This document shows, piece by piece, positions 19,177 through 28,636 of a stretch of 64,000 nt of DNA. The position numbers and the translations under genes were made by a program. The notes below the pieces were generated by a model, which was given only the letters and a program-made list of their open reading frames with translations, ran no database searches and had not been told where the DNA came from. The DNA comes from Rohdeia sp041398665. GTDB taxonomy: Bacteria > Planctomycetota > UBA1135 > GCA-002686595. The stretch covers positions 1 to 64,000 of the forward strand of contig JAWKUH010000017.1 in NCBI GenBank assembly GCA_041398665.1, written 5' to 3'. How positions within the stretch are numbered: the first letter of the stretch is position 1; every line of letters starts with the position of its first letter.

Positions 19177-20028
19177 TCAGCTCGTGGCGCGTGCGCGCCG
19201 CCGCGCGCGCGGACGCGGTTGGCAGACGGGGCAGAGGTGCGTCCCTCGCTGCGCGACGACGATCTTCACGACCTCGCCGCCGCAGCGCACGCACGACTTC
19301 CCCTCGCGACCGTAGACGCGGAACTCGTCCTGGAAGCGACCGGGCTTGCCCTCCGGCGTGCGGTAGAAGACGTCGAACGACGAGCCCTCCTGCAGGATGG
19401 CGCGCGCGAGGATGCGGCGCATCGACGCATGGATCCGCGACGTGTCGTCGCGCCCGAGCGTGCGCGAGTCGCGCAGCGGATGCAACCCGCTCTCGAACAG
19501 CGTCTCGTCGACGTAGATGTTGCCGAGCCCGGCGACCACGGTCTGGTCGAGCAGCAGCGGCTTGAGCATGCGCGAGCGGGAGACGAGCCGCTCGTGCAAC
19601 GACTCCTCGGTGAACGCGTCGTCGAGCGGCTCCGGTCCGAGGTCGGCGAACTCGGCCTCGGCGTCGCGCGTCCAGCGCACGCGTCCGAACTTGCGCACGT
19701 CCTCGAAGTCGAGTCGCTTCCGCCCGGAGAGACCGAGCGAGAGGCGCAGGTACTCGCTCGGTTCGTCCTTCGGTCCGCGCACGAAGAGTCGGCCCGTCAT
19801 GCGCAGGTGGACGAGCAGCGCGTCACCGCCCTCGAGGTCGAGCACGATCCACTTCGCGCGCCGTCGGGCGCGCTCGATCCTCCGACCGACGAGCGCGCGA
19901 TCGACGCGCGCGCGCGTCCCGCCCTCGAGCGTCCGCGCCCAGCGCACGTCGAGCGACTCGACGCGACGTCCGACGACGCCCGGCGCGACCTGGCGCACCA
20001 CCGTCTCGACCTCGGGCAGTTCGGGCAC
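19177..20028 (-). CDS. mutM: Formamidopyrimidine-DNA glycosylase
   Basis: The protein has 283 residues. The N-terminus MPELPEVETVVR supplies the catalytic proline and glutamate; the helix-two-turn-helix region carries VAGLGNIYVDETLF; the C-terminal zinc finger is CVRCGG...CPVC with the expected spacing. The enzyme removes 8-oxoguanine and formamidopyrimidines and nicks the abasic site. A basic RPRARRRARA tail is unusual but harmless. It shares a strand and close spacing with the HIT gene. Confidence 0.95.
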   Translation of the reverse strand: MPELPEVETVVRQVAPGVVGRRVESLDVRWARTLEGGTRARVDRALVGRRIERARRRAKWIVLDLEGGDALLVHLRMTGRLFVRGPKDEPSEYLRLSLGLSGRKRLDFEDVRKFGRVRWTRDAEAEFADLGPEPLDDAFTEESLHERLVSRSRMLKPLLLDQTVVAGLGNIYVDETLFESGLHPLRDSRTLGRDDTSRIHASMRRILARAILQEGSSFDVFYRTPEGKPGRFQDEFRVYGREGKSCVRCGGEVVKIVVAQRGTHLCPVCQPRPRARRRARATS

Positions 20029-20049
20029 GTCGTCGGGGCTGATTCGAGA

Positions 20050-21549
20050 TCAGCGCTCGCCCTTCGCGCCGTCCGGTGCGACGGGCTGGAGCGGCTGGAC
20101 GAAGACGTTGCGCACCCACACCGACGTGTCGCCGGGGACGGCCTCCGGGTCGCTGTGGCGCTGGAGACCGATGAACCCCGTCGCGGCGCGCTCGGTGAAC
20201 GGCGGGTTCGCCTCGAGCTTCGACGTGTCGACGTCGAACAGCAGCCGACCGTTCAGCGCGGCGGCGATCCGCGTGCCGCGGCACAACACCTCGTAGCGGT
20301 TCCACTCGCCCGGCGGCCGGTACTCCTTGTCGGGACCGGCGGGCTGCGCCGCGTAGAGCGAGCCCGTGAACTGGTAGGGCCGCAATTGCGAGTTCGTGCG
20401 CTCCTCCCAGTGGAAGTCGTCGATGATCTGGATCTCGCAGCCGGAGTACGCGGGGTCGCTCCCGTCGCGCTTCCCGCGCAGGAACAGCCCGGAGTTCGCC
20501 ATCTCCGCGATCTTGAAGTCGAGTCGCAGCCGGAAGTCGCGGAAGTCGTCCTTCGTCACGATGTGACCGCCGCCCGAGTCGGGGATCGTGAGCACGCCGT
20601 TCGCGAAGCCGTAGCCCTCCTGCGCCCCAATCGCGACCCAGTCGTCGAGTCCGTGCTCGAACAGGTCGCGCCAGCCGGCGTCGCGCGCGACGCTCGTCAG
20701 GGCGACGTTGCCCTCGGGCAGTCCTTCGCGCGCCTCGGCGACCTCGGCGTCGTTGCCGCGCGACGTGCCGCCGAGCGCGCGGTGCAGCGCGCCCGCGTTG
20801 GGCTTCGTCGTGCGCTCCGCACCGTCGAAGTCCACCGACGCGAACACGTCGAGCTCCTCGACGAGGATGTTCCTGAACTGCACGCGACGCTTCGCGGCCT
20901 CCGCGTCGGCGGGGTGCACCTGCAGACCGATCAGCCCGCGCGTAGCGAAACCCGGCGTCCCCGCCGGGAGGCGGTAGTCCGTCACGGGCTCGCCGTTGAT
21001 CCAGACCTGGATGCGCGGGTCGAAGCCGGTGCAGCGCACGCGCACGCGGTTCCAGTCGTTCTTCCTGAACTTCGCCTCGGCCTCCGTGTTGTGCTCGAGG
21101 AAGCCGTCGGCGTAGATCGCCGCGATCTCGCCGCCCTCGCGGTGGTCGAGCGTCACCTGCGCGCCCTTGAGCCCGCTGTCGGGCGGCAACATGCGCACGA
21201 ACACGCCGGAGTCGTAGGGGTAGTCGAGCTTGCACTCGAGCTCGAGGTCGAAGCTCGTGAAGGAGCGCGTGGTGTAGATCAACCCGCCCTCGCCGCCCTC
21301 CCCGGTGCGACCCGTCAGCGCACCGTCCTCGACGCTCCAGCGCGCGTCGCCGTCGTAGCGGCCGCCCTTCGTCGTCCAGCCCTCGAGCGTTTCGCCGTCG
21401 AACAGGCGGACCCGTTCGCCGCGCGCGCGGGCCGCGGCGCTCGCGTCGCTGCTACCATCCGCGCCGCCCGCGACCGCTGCGCGGGCGTTCGCCCAACCGA
21501 GCAGCGCGGTCGCCGCGACCGCCGCCAACGTCGTCACTCCCGATCGCAT
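20050..21549 (-). CDS. Secreted protein with two DUF1080 (3-keto-disaccharide hydrolase-like) domains
   Basis: The protein has 499 residues. After a signal peptide (about 1-30) come two laminin-G-like DUF1080 domains. The first (about 50-240) has VRLFDGETLEGWTTKGG, SGVFVRMLPP and NRVRVRCTG; the second (about 290-490) has DLFEHGLDDWVAIG, NSGLFLRGKRDG and NRYEVLCRG. DUF1080 proteins act on 3-keto-sugars and often sit beside Gfo/Idh/MocA oxidoreductases, as here. The start ATG occupies 21549-21547 and shares bases with the divergent ATG at 21548, so the two start codons interlock. A GAGGAGG stretch about a dozen bases upstream may serve ribosome binding. Confidence 0.88.
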   Translation of the reverse strand: MRSGVTTLAAVAATALLGWANARAAVAGGADGSSDASAAARARGERVRLFDGETLEGWTTKGGRYDGDARWSVEDGALTGRTGEGGEGGLIYTTRSFTSFDLELECKLDYPYDSGVFVRMLPPDSGLKGAQVTLDHREGGEIAAIYADGFLEHNTEAEAKFRKNDWNRVRVRCTGFDPRIQVWINGEPVTDYRLPAGTPGFATRGLIGLQVHPADAEAAKRRVQFRNILVEELDVFASVDFDGAERTTKPNAGALHRALGGTSRGNDAEVAEAREGLPEGNVALTSVARDAGWRDLFEHGLDDWVAIGAQEGYGFANGVLTIPDSGGGHIVTKDDFRDFRLRLDFKIAEMANSGLFLRGKRDGSDPAYSGCEIQIIDDFHWEERTNSQLRPYQFTGSLYAAQPAGPDKEYRPPGEWNRYEVLCRGTRIAAALNGRLLFDVDTSKLEANPPFTERAATGFIGLQRHSDPEAVPGDTSVWVRNVFVQPLQPVAPDGAKGER

Positions 21550-22450
21550 GGTTGCCACACGCTCCTCCTCGTCGTCCACGGTCGTCGCTCGGCTCGGACT
21601 CGCCCTTCTCGTCGCGACGGCGGGTTGCCGCGGCAGCGGTTCGGACGACTCCGCGGGGAACGGCGCGAGCGTCGACGCCGGCGGACGGGTGCCGAGCACC
21701 GCGATCGTCCGCGTCGACGGGGCGCCGTCCGCTCCCGAGACGGTCAGCATACCGGGGACGTCGATCGAGTACGCGCTGGTCGCCGTCCCCGGCGGCACGC
21801 TGCGCGGCGAGCGCGTCGCACCGTTCCGCATCGCCACCTGCGAGGTCACCTGGGACGACTACATGTCGATGGTGCTCGAGACCGAGGGGCCGCCGCCCAG
21901 CAAGGACGGCACGCCGATCGACGGACTCGCGCGACCGACGAAGCCCTACATCGCGACGGACCGCGGCATGGGGATGGGGAAACGGCCCGTGATCTCGATC
22001 AGCGAGAAGGGCGCGGAGTCCTTCTGCGTGTGGCTGTCGCGCAAGACCGGTCGGACGTTCCGCCTCCCCACCGAGCTCGAGTGGGAGTGGGCCTGCCGCG
22101 CGGGATCGGACGGACGCTGGAGCTGCGGCGACGACCCCGCCGGGCTCGACGCGATCGCCTGGTACGACCCCAACAGCGACTTCTCGACGCACGTCGTCGG
22201 GACGAAGGAGCCCAACGCCTGGGGTCTCCACGACATGCACGGCAACGTGGCGGAGTGGTGTCGCGACGGTTCGGGCGGGTACGCGGTGCGCGGCGGGAGC
22301 TACCTCGACGACGCCGAGGGGATCGAAGCCGTCGCGCGGGCCGTGCGCGAAGCGCAGTGGAACCAGAGCGACCCGCAGATCCCGAAGAGCGTGTGGTGGC
22401 TCGCCGACGCGTCGTACCCGGGGATGCGCGTGGTCGTCGACGCGGAGTGA
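21548..22450 (+). CDS. Lipoprotein with formylglycine-generating-enzyme (SUMF1) fold
   Basis: The protein has 300 residues. A lipoprotein signal (LALLVATAGC, Cys near residue 27) is followed by the FGE-sulfatase fold: IATCEVTWDDYM, GKRPVISISEKGAESFCVWL, FRLPTELEWEWACRAG, NAWGLHDMHGNVAEWCRDG and AVRGGSYLDD. It is shorter than the true enzyme, and I do not see the paired catalytic cysteines near the C-terminus, so it is more likely one of the many non-catalytic SUMF1-fold proteins. Its start codon interlocks with that of the divergent DUF1080 gene. It leads the exported sugar cluster. Confidence 0.82.
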   Translation: MVATRSSSSSTVVARLGLALLVATAGCRGSGSDDSAGNGASVDAGGRVPSTAIVRVDGAPSAPETVSIPGTSIEYALVAVPGGTLRGERVAPFRIATCEVTWDDYMSMVLETEGPPPSKDGTPIDGLARPTKPYIATDRGMGMGKRPVISISEKGAESFCVWLSRKTGRTFRLPTELEWEWACRAGSDGRWSCGDDPAGLDAIAWYDPNSDFSTHVVGTKEPNAWGLHDMHGNVAEWCRDGSGGYAVRGGSYLDDAEGIEAVARAVREAQWNQSDPQIPKSVWWLADASYPGMRVVVDAE

Positions 22451-22577
22451 GGTCGCGGGGCGCGCCCGCGAGCGTGCGACGCCGCGCGGGTCGCCGATGC
22501 AATTGCGCGTTGCACGCGGCACTCCCGGCGACGGAGGCTGCCGCAGATCGTCGCGACACGGCATCATCGCCGGGGTC

Positions 22578-23939
22578 ATGAACATCGATCCGCAGCCGTC
22601 CCCCGCCCGCACGCTCACCCGTCGCTCGTTCGTCGCCGGCTCCGCCGCGGCGCTCCCGCTCGCCGCGGGCTGCGCCTCGGCGCCGCACGCCCAGGAGCGC
22701 GACCCCTTCTTCGCCGCGACGCGCGAGAAGCAGGCGCGCACGCTCAAGGTCGGACTCGTCGGCTGCGGCGGACGCGGCACGGGCGCGGCGCTGCAGACCA
22801 TGAAGGCGGAGAACGGCTCGGTCGTGCTGCACGCGATCGGCGACGTCTTCGCGGACAAGCTCGAGCCCTGCGCGAAGAACCTCGAGAACGCGCTCGTGCA
22901 GGAGTTCGGCGAGGAAGGTCGCGCGCGCATGGACCTGCCGCCGGAGCGCCGCTTCAGCGGCTTCGACGCGTACCAACGCGTCGTCGACTCGGGCGTCGAC
23001 GTGGTCTGCCTCGCGACGCCGCCGGGCTTCCGCCCGATCCACCTGGAGTACGCGGTCGGCAAGGGCAAGCACGTCTTCACCGAGAAGCCCATGGCCGTCG
23101 ACGGTCCCGGGCTGCGCAGGGTGATGGAGGTCGCGGCGCGCGCGAAGGCGCAGGACACGGCGCTCGTGAGCGGATTCTGCTGGCGCTACAACTGGCGCCA
23201 CCGCGCGTTCATGGCGGAGATCGAGAACGGTCGCCTCGGCGACGTCCACGCGGTCTACACGAACTACCTGACGGGCCAGATCGGTCGCGCCGCACGCAAG
23301 CCCGAGTGGAGCGAGATGGAGCACCAGCTCCGCACCTGGCACTACCACTGCTGGCTCTCGGGCGACCACGTCACCGAGCAGGCCATCCACTCGCTCGACA
23401 AGCAGGCGTGGTTGATGGGCGACCGCCTGCCGAGGTGGGTCGACGCGGTCGGCGGATGCGCCGCGCGTCCCGAACCGGACAGCGGCAACATCTTCGACCA
23501 CTTCGCGGCGACGTTCGACTACGGCGACGGCGTCAAGGCCTTCCACACCGCGCGCCAGTGGCCGAACTCGCACGGCGAGAACCGCGACTACGTGTGGGGC
23601 ACGCGCGGCCACGGCGTGATCGAGAACTGGACGCCGAAGCACCAGATCGTCGCCGGCGGGACCGAGTGGCTCTACGACGGTCCCGGCAACGACATGTACC
23701 AGCAGGAGCACGACGAGCTCTACCACTCCATCCGGACGGGCAAGGTCATCAACGACGGCACGTGGATGGCGACGAGCACGCTGCTGGCGCTGATGGCGCG
23801 CGAGGCCGCCTACTCGGGTGCGCGCGTCGAGCCGCAGCAGATCCTCGAGAGCGAACGCTCGCTCGTCCCCGACGCGTTCGTGATGGGAGACCTCCCCGCG
23901 GAGCACCTGCCCGTCCCCGGCTCCTACCGACTCGCCTGA
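22578..23939 (+). CDS. Tat-exported Gfo/Idh/MocA-family oxidoreductase
   Basis: The protein has 453 residues. The N-terminus is a Tat signal (TRRSFVAGSAA) ending in a lipobox-like LAAGC. The NAD(P) Rossmann motif is VGLVGCGGRGTGAAL near residue 60; EKPMAV near residue 170 carries the family's conserved lysine, and the substrate domain follows with HYHCWLSGDHVTEQAIHSLD. These enzymes oxidise or reduce sugars and cyclitols; exported ones carry their cofactor through Tat. ATG 22578 is chosen because the signal peptide begins shortly after. The next gene begins six bases after the stop. Confidence 0.9.
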   Translation: MNIDPQPSPARTLTRRSFVAGSAAALPLAAGCASAPHAQERDPFFAATREKQARTLKVGLVGCGGRGTGAALQTMKAENGSVVLHAIGDVFADKLEPCAKNLENALVQEFGEEGRARMDLPPERRFSGFDAYQRVVDSGVDVVCLATPPGFRPIHLEYAVGKGKHVFTEKPMAVDGPGLRRVMEVAARAKAQDTALVSGFCWRYNWRHRAFMAEIENGRLGDVHAVYTNYLTGQIGRAARKPEWSEMEHQLRTWHYHCWLSGDHVTEQAIHSLDKQAWLMGDRLPRWVDAVGGCAARPEPDSGNIFDHFAATFDYGDGVKAFHTARQWPNSHGENRDYVWGTRGHGVIENWTPKHQIVAGGTEWLYDGPGNDMYQQEHDELYHSIRTGKVINDGTWMATSTLLALMAREAAYSGARVEPQQILESERSLVPDAFVMGDLPAEHLPVPGSYRLA

Positions 23940-23944
23940 TCGCC

Positions 23945-24910
23945 ATGACGTCGACGAACGGACTGGATCGGCGCGCGTTCCTGACGCGCGGTGTGGTCGG
24001 CGGCTCGCTCCTCGTCGGTGCGACGCGAGCGACCGACGAGAAGAAGCGCCCGGCCCTCGGATCCGCGACCGGCGTCGCGATCGAGCGAGCGCCCGGCGAG
24101 CGCCGCGACGTGCGCCGCTCGCTCAAGTGGGGCATGGTCGGCGAGGGCGACTCGGTGCTCGCGAAGTTCAGGATGCTGGCCGAGCTGGGCTACGACGGCG
24201 TCGAACTCGACAGCCCGTCGTACGCGGACCTCGACGAGGTCCTGGCGGCGATCGAGGAGACCGGCGTCGTCGTGCCCGGCGTCGTCAATTCGATGCACTG
24301 GATCAAGACGCTCGGCGACCGCGACGCGGCGGTGCGCGCGGAGGGCGTGAAGTTCCTCGAGACCGCGCTGCGCGACGCGAAGAAGGTCGGCGCGACGACG
24401 GTGCTCCTCGTCCCGGCCGTGGTGGGACCCGACGTCTCGTACCGCGACGCGTGGGAGCGTTCGCAGGCGGAGATCCGACGCGTCCTGCCGCTCGCCGCGG
24501 AGCTCGGGGTCACGATCGCGTTCGAGAACGTCTGGAACAACTTCCTGCTGAGTCCGCTCGAGGCGGCGCGCTACGTCGACGAGCTCGAGAGCGAGTGGGT
24601 CGGCTGGTACCTCGACATCGGCAACGTCGTGCACTACGGCTGGCCGGAGCACTGGGTCGAGGCGCTGGGCACGCGCATCGTGAAGTGCGACGTGAAGGAC
24701 TACAGCCGCGGCAAGTGCAACAACGAAGGGTTGTGGCACGGCTTCGACGTCGAGATCGGCGAGGGCGACGCGAACTACCCGCGCGTCATGAAGGCGCTCG
24801 ACCGCATCGGCTACCGCGGCTGGTTCAGCGCGGAGGTCGGCGGCGGCGGTCGCGACCGACTCGCCGAGGTCCTGCGGCGCATGGACGCCGGGCTGCAGTC
24901 CGGGACGTGA
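23945..24910 (+). CDS. Tat-exported sugar phosphate isomerase/epimerase-like TIM-barrel protein
   Basis: The protein has 321 residues. A Tat signal (LDRRAFLTRGVVGGSLLVGA) precedes a xylose-isomerase-like TIM barrel: LKWGMVGEGDS, ELGYDGVELDSPS, GVTIAFENVWNN with a metal-binding glutamate, YLDIGNVVHYG, and a final FSAEVGGG. The family isomerises or epimerises sugars, or acts on 3-keto-sugars with Gfo/Idh/MocA partners. It follows the oxidoreductase by five bases, and its stop overlaps the GTG of the next gene. Confidence 0.88.
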   Translation: MTSTNGLDRRAFLTRGVVGGSLLVGATRATDEKKRPALGSATGVAIERAPGERRDVRRSLKWGMVGEGDSVLAKFRMLAELGYDGVELDSPSYADLDEVLAAIEETGVVVPGVVNSMHWIKTLGDRDAAVRAEGVKFLETALRDAKKVGATTVLLVPAVVGPDVSYRDAWERSQAEIRRVLPLAAELGVTIAFENVWNNFLLSPLEAARYVDELESEWVGWYLDIGNVVHYGWPEHWVEALGTRIVKCDVKDYSRGKCNNEGLWHGFDVEIGEGDANYPRVMKALDRIGYRGWFSAEVGGGGRDRLAEVLRRMDAGLQSGT

Positions 24911-25305
24911 AGCGGCGCGCGGTCACGGGCGCGCGCGAACCGCGGGGCGCGCGCGTTCCCGAGGACGACGACGCGCGCCGCCAGCGCATCCTCGCCACGG
25001 TCGACTCGATCCCGCCGGGCTCCGTCGCGACCTACGGCCAGGTCGCGGACGAAGCGGGCCTCCCGCGCCGCGCGCGTCTCGTCGGAAAGATCCTCGGCAC
25101 GCTCCCCGCCCGCACGACCGTCCCCTGGTGGCGCGTCGTCGGAGCGAGCGGCGCGATCAGCCCTCGCGGCGACGGCGAGTCGATGTCGGTGCAGCGCAGG
25201 AGGCTCGAACGCGAAGGCGTGCCGTTCCGGGCGAACGTCACCCGCGTGGACCTCGCGGTAAGTCGGTGGGACGGGGTGAGGGTCAGAGCATTTATTCTCG
25301 ACTGA
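24907..25305 (+). CDS. Alkyltransferase-like protein (ATL; MGMT homologue without active cysteine)
   Basis: The protein has 132 residues. It contains the DNA-binding half of O6-alkylguanine-DNA alkyltransferase: ILATVDSIPPGSVATYGQVA with the arginine-finger helix region RLVGKIL, then VPWWRVVGASGAI. In the repair enzyme this loop reads PCHRV; here tryptophan replaces the reactive cysteine, which defines ATL proteins that bind O6-alkylguanine and hand it to nucleotide excision repair. The GTG at 24907 overlaps the stop of the isomerase gene, an unrelated function. The 3' end converges with the FG-GAP array. Confidence 0.88.
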   Translation: MKRRAVTGAREPRGARVPEDDDARRQRILATVDSIPPGSVATYGQVADEAGLPRRARLVGKILGTLPARTTVPWWRVVGASGAISPRGDGESMSVQRRRLEREGVPFRANVTRVDLAVSRWDGVRVRAFILD

Positions 25306-26958
25306 AGCGGCGTTGCTGACGAACGCGAAGCGCCGGGGACGCTTGGATCGATCGAGAGGCAGGGCGGCAAAGGTGGAGGTTCCGCGGAGGCCTGGGTCGG
25401 TGAACGCGGGGAGACGGAATCAGCCAGCGCGCGACCGTTCTCGTCGAGCAGTCCCACCCAGGAAGTACCGAGCTCGCTGCCGCCGCCGACGAGGAGGCAG
25501 ATCGGTACGCGTCGTGCACGAAGCGGTAACGTAGCCCCGGAAACGGGCTCGAGGATGCCGGGCGCGGTCCCCGTCACGCTGCCGAGGACCACACGAACAC
25601 CCTCGCCGTGCGATGCGCCGGCCCGAAGGACGAGGGACTGTGAACTCGAGAGGCCCCAACGCGCGATCTGGCGACGATCGCGCATGAGCGGGCGGAGCTC
25701 GTGAACCTGGATCGAACCCGGAACGGGAGAGAAACTCCCGATTTGCGCCGGAGACGATTCTCTCGCCCAACGCAAGAACCGAGACGCCGATCCCCGACTG
25801 GGAGTGGTCCACGACGTCGCGGCCAACCCTGCGGTCTCCAGCCACTCACCATCGATCGATCGATCGAAGACGGTGACCGCACCGTCGGCGAAGTCCGGGA
25901 CCGATGCCTTGCTGGCGCCGACGACGAGTCGTTCTCCCTCCAGATCGAGGGAGGATCCAAAAATCGCGGGAGGGGCCGGAACCGCGGGAGCGACGAGCTT
26001 CGTCGCTCGGTCCCACGTTCGGACGCAGGAGTCCCGCTCGTAGACGATCACCGACCCTTCGTCCGGAGACGCCGAAATGGTCGAGCGGCGCGGCGACGGC
26101 GATCCGATCACCGTCGATCGCGACTTCTTCCCCGAAGCGGTCCCCTCGGTGTCGACGAGCCTCGATACGTGCCGTTTGTTTCCACTCGCCGAGCAGGAAC
26201 TCGAACACGTACACCGCACCCGCCGTGACCAGGTCGAACGAGTCGTGACCTGCGCGCCGACCACGACTCGGCCCCCGTCGGTCGTGATGCAACGCCCGAA
26301 GAAGTCGTTGAACTGCGGATCGAGGCGAAGGACCCGCTGCGAGAACTCCCACGATCCCCCGGACCCGCGGCGGAAGACGAGGACGCTTCAATGTTGGACC
26401 GTCGTACCGGGGACAGGGAGCCCAGGATCGACGTCGGCATTGACGAAGAGATGGTCCTCCAGCACGCGAGTACCGTCGAAGTGTTGGTTCTTGGCCGGGA
26501 AGGGATGGAGTCGAGGATCTGCACCTCCTCCCAGGCCCCATTGGATCCGCGCTCGAACACGTACACGCGCCCTACGCCGTACTCGCCGACGAATCGGTAC
26601 GAGGCCCCTACGAAGAGCGTGTCGCTGTTGGTCGCGACGTCCGAGCCGAAGATGTCTCCCGACAGACCGTCGGACGCGACGAGTTTCTGATCTCGCTGAG
26701 GCTGCCGTCGCTCTCCCACTGGAGGACACGAACGGAGCCGCGGTCGACTTCGGGCGCATCGTCGATCCCGGCAGCCGTGCGAACAGGAGGTCATCGCTCG
26801 CGCGATCGAGCAGCGAACCTCCGGGCGCCGGTGCTGTCGGAGGCGACGAACTGGCTGTCCTCCGCGATGAACTGAGCGCGAAGGGACGATGCGAAGAAGA
26901 GTGCGACGATGATGGCAGCGGCGCCGCGCTCGACGACGAAGCGGAGATCGAAGCTCAT
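25292..26958 (-). pseudogene. FG-GAP-like secreted protein, copy 6 of 6, frameshifted
   Basis: Starting from ATG 26958, MSFDLRFVVERG opens a signal peptide ending SLRAQ. Coding sense then moves between frames: GDIFGSDVATNSDTLFVGAS and RVYVFERGSNGAWEEV in one, DEGSVIVYERD and FGSSLDLEGERLVVGAS in another, VLGSVTGTAPGI and SWVGLLDENGR near the end. At least six small indels are needed. The total span equals about 555 codons, the same as its neighbours, with no large loss. The last recognisable frame stops at 25292, close to the convergent ATL gene. The repeats are FG-GAP/beta-propeller-like, probably a secreted surface protein. Decay versus sequencing error is open. Confidence 0.65.
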
Positions 26959-28636
26959 GGCACGAGTTCGCACTCAGCCGCGTTTCGTCACCGCTGACTT
27001 GGAAGGTCAAGGGATCGACCAGCAGTGCCGCGTGGCGGAGCACGAGTCCTACGTAGCTCGGCGCGAGTCCGGAGGGGGCCAGAAGACGGAATCACTCCCG
27101 GCCATCTGCGTCCAGTGAACCGATCCAGGGATACACGAGGTTGCCCCCTCCGCTCATGACGACGAGATCGGTGTAGGGGTCCCAGGTCAGTGGCACGTCG
27201 ACGCCGAAGAGCGAGGTGGGGCCGGAGCCGGACGCCGAACCGAGGACGACGAAGTACTCGTCCGCGTGATCGGCTCCGGCGCGATCGCAAGGCTGTGCGG
27301 GTGCGGCAGCGCGATCGAGACCAGCGGCGGCCCGTGGAAGAGCGGGCCGTCCCCGAACACGAGGACACGGCCTGCGAGCTCCTTCGAGACCGAGCAGGAA
27401 GCCGTCGTCGGTGAGTCGCACCGCACCGGTGCCGGGCGTCGTCGTGAAGCGTGCGGTGTCGGCGACGGCACGGACGAGTCGGCCCACGTTTCGTCGTCGT
27501 CGGTCCGAAACAGATCCGCAGAGCCTCGGCCGTTGCTGTCGATCGTCCTGTTCCACTCGCCGAGCGACGCGACGAGCAGTCGATCCCCTTGCAAGTCGAC
27601 GCGTGCTCCGAAGTGGATCGAGAGGTCTGGGTCGGGCGGCCGAGGACCTCCGCGAGGTTCAGGTGTCGCCTGGACCGCGGCGCCAGTCGAGGAACGACGC
27701 CGGAGCGGAAGGCTCCGAAGCGAATGGACGACTGGTTCGGGAGCGAGATGACCGCCTCGATCGCTGCCTTCTAGGTCGACGCGGGCGCCACGGTAGGTGA
27801 CCGAGCCCAGCGACGGCTCGACGAGTTCCTGGTGGTGCACCCAGCCGAGCACGGGATCGCGCCGGTACAGGTGAGCTGCTCCGTTGTTCGGGGATCCGAT
27901 CGTGCTGCGGTCGGAGGTGACGAGCACCCACTCGTTCCACGCAGCGACGTCGGTGCCGAACTCGACGTCGTTCGAGGTCGGAGGATCGCCCTCGTCGCCA
28001 CCGTCCAGTCCTGGCCCTCGCCGCCACGCTCGAACACCCAGACCTCGCCGCGGTGCACGGGGTCGCTCAGCGAATCACCTGCGGCTCCGGCCGCCGCCGT
28101 CTGCTCCCGATCGACACGCATGTCCCGAACCCGTCGAGGGCACCGTTCGACACACGCTCGAAGACACCGCGCCCCACGAAACCGAGAACGGGATCGCGGT
28201 CGAAGAACTGTACGGCCCCACCCTTCCAGGCCAGGTTCGAGGCGGCACGCGTCCCGCCGACGACCACGGCGCGGCCCGAAACGCCGAGTGAGGAGCCGAA
28301 AACCTCCGGGCTACCTCCACTTCGGCGTGGACGAACTCGCATGAACCGTCTGGGAGTCGGCGGTGCACGCTGACGTAGCCGACGAATGCCGGGAGCACCG
28401 GGAGCACCTTGTTCGGCATGCCGACGAGCAGGAGTTCGTCGAGCACGACGGCGTCCGTGCCGAACCGGAACGGGGAGTTGAACTCCCGAGGTTGGTCTTC
28501 GGCAGCACGGTGACGTCCTCGTTCGCGCCGTCGAAGACCCGAGCATCGACGTCCGGGGTCAGAAGGAGGCGACGACCGCCGTTGCGACAGGGACGGAGCG
28601 GAGTCTCCACCGGCGCAGCAAGAGCGCGAACCTCAT
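26955..28636 (-). pseudogene. FG-GAP-like secreted protein, copy 5 of 6, frameshifted
   Basis: ATG 28636 opens a signal peptide (MRFALLLRRWRLRSVPVATA). Family segments then appear in alternating frames: VVLDELLLVGMPNKVLPVL, EVFGSSLGVSGRAVVVGGT, EVWVFERGGEGQDWTVA, HLYRRDPVLGWVHHQEL, HFGARVDLQGDRLLVASLGE and VVLGSASGSGP with DVPLTWDPYTDLVV. About nine indels are required, the most in the array. The span of about 560 codons matches the family. The likely last frame ends ...ECELVP, with its TGA inside ATGA of copy 6, the same coupling seen between other members. Function: presumably a secreted beta-propeller-like protein. Confidence 0.65.
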
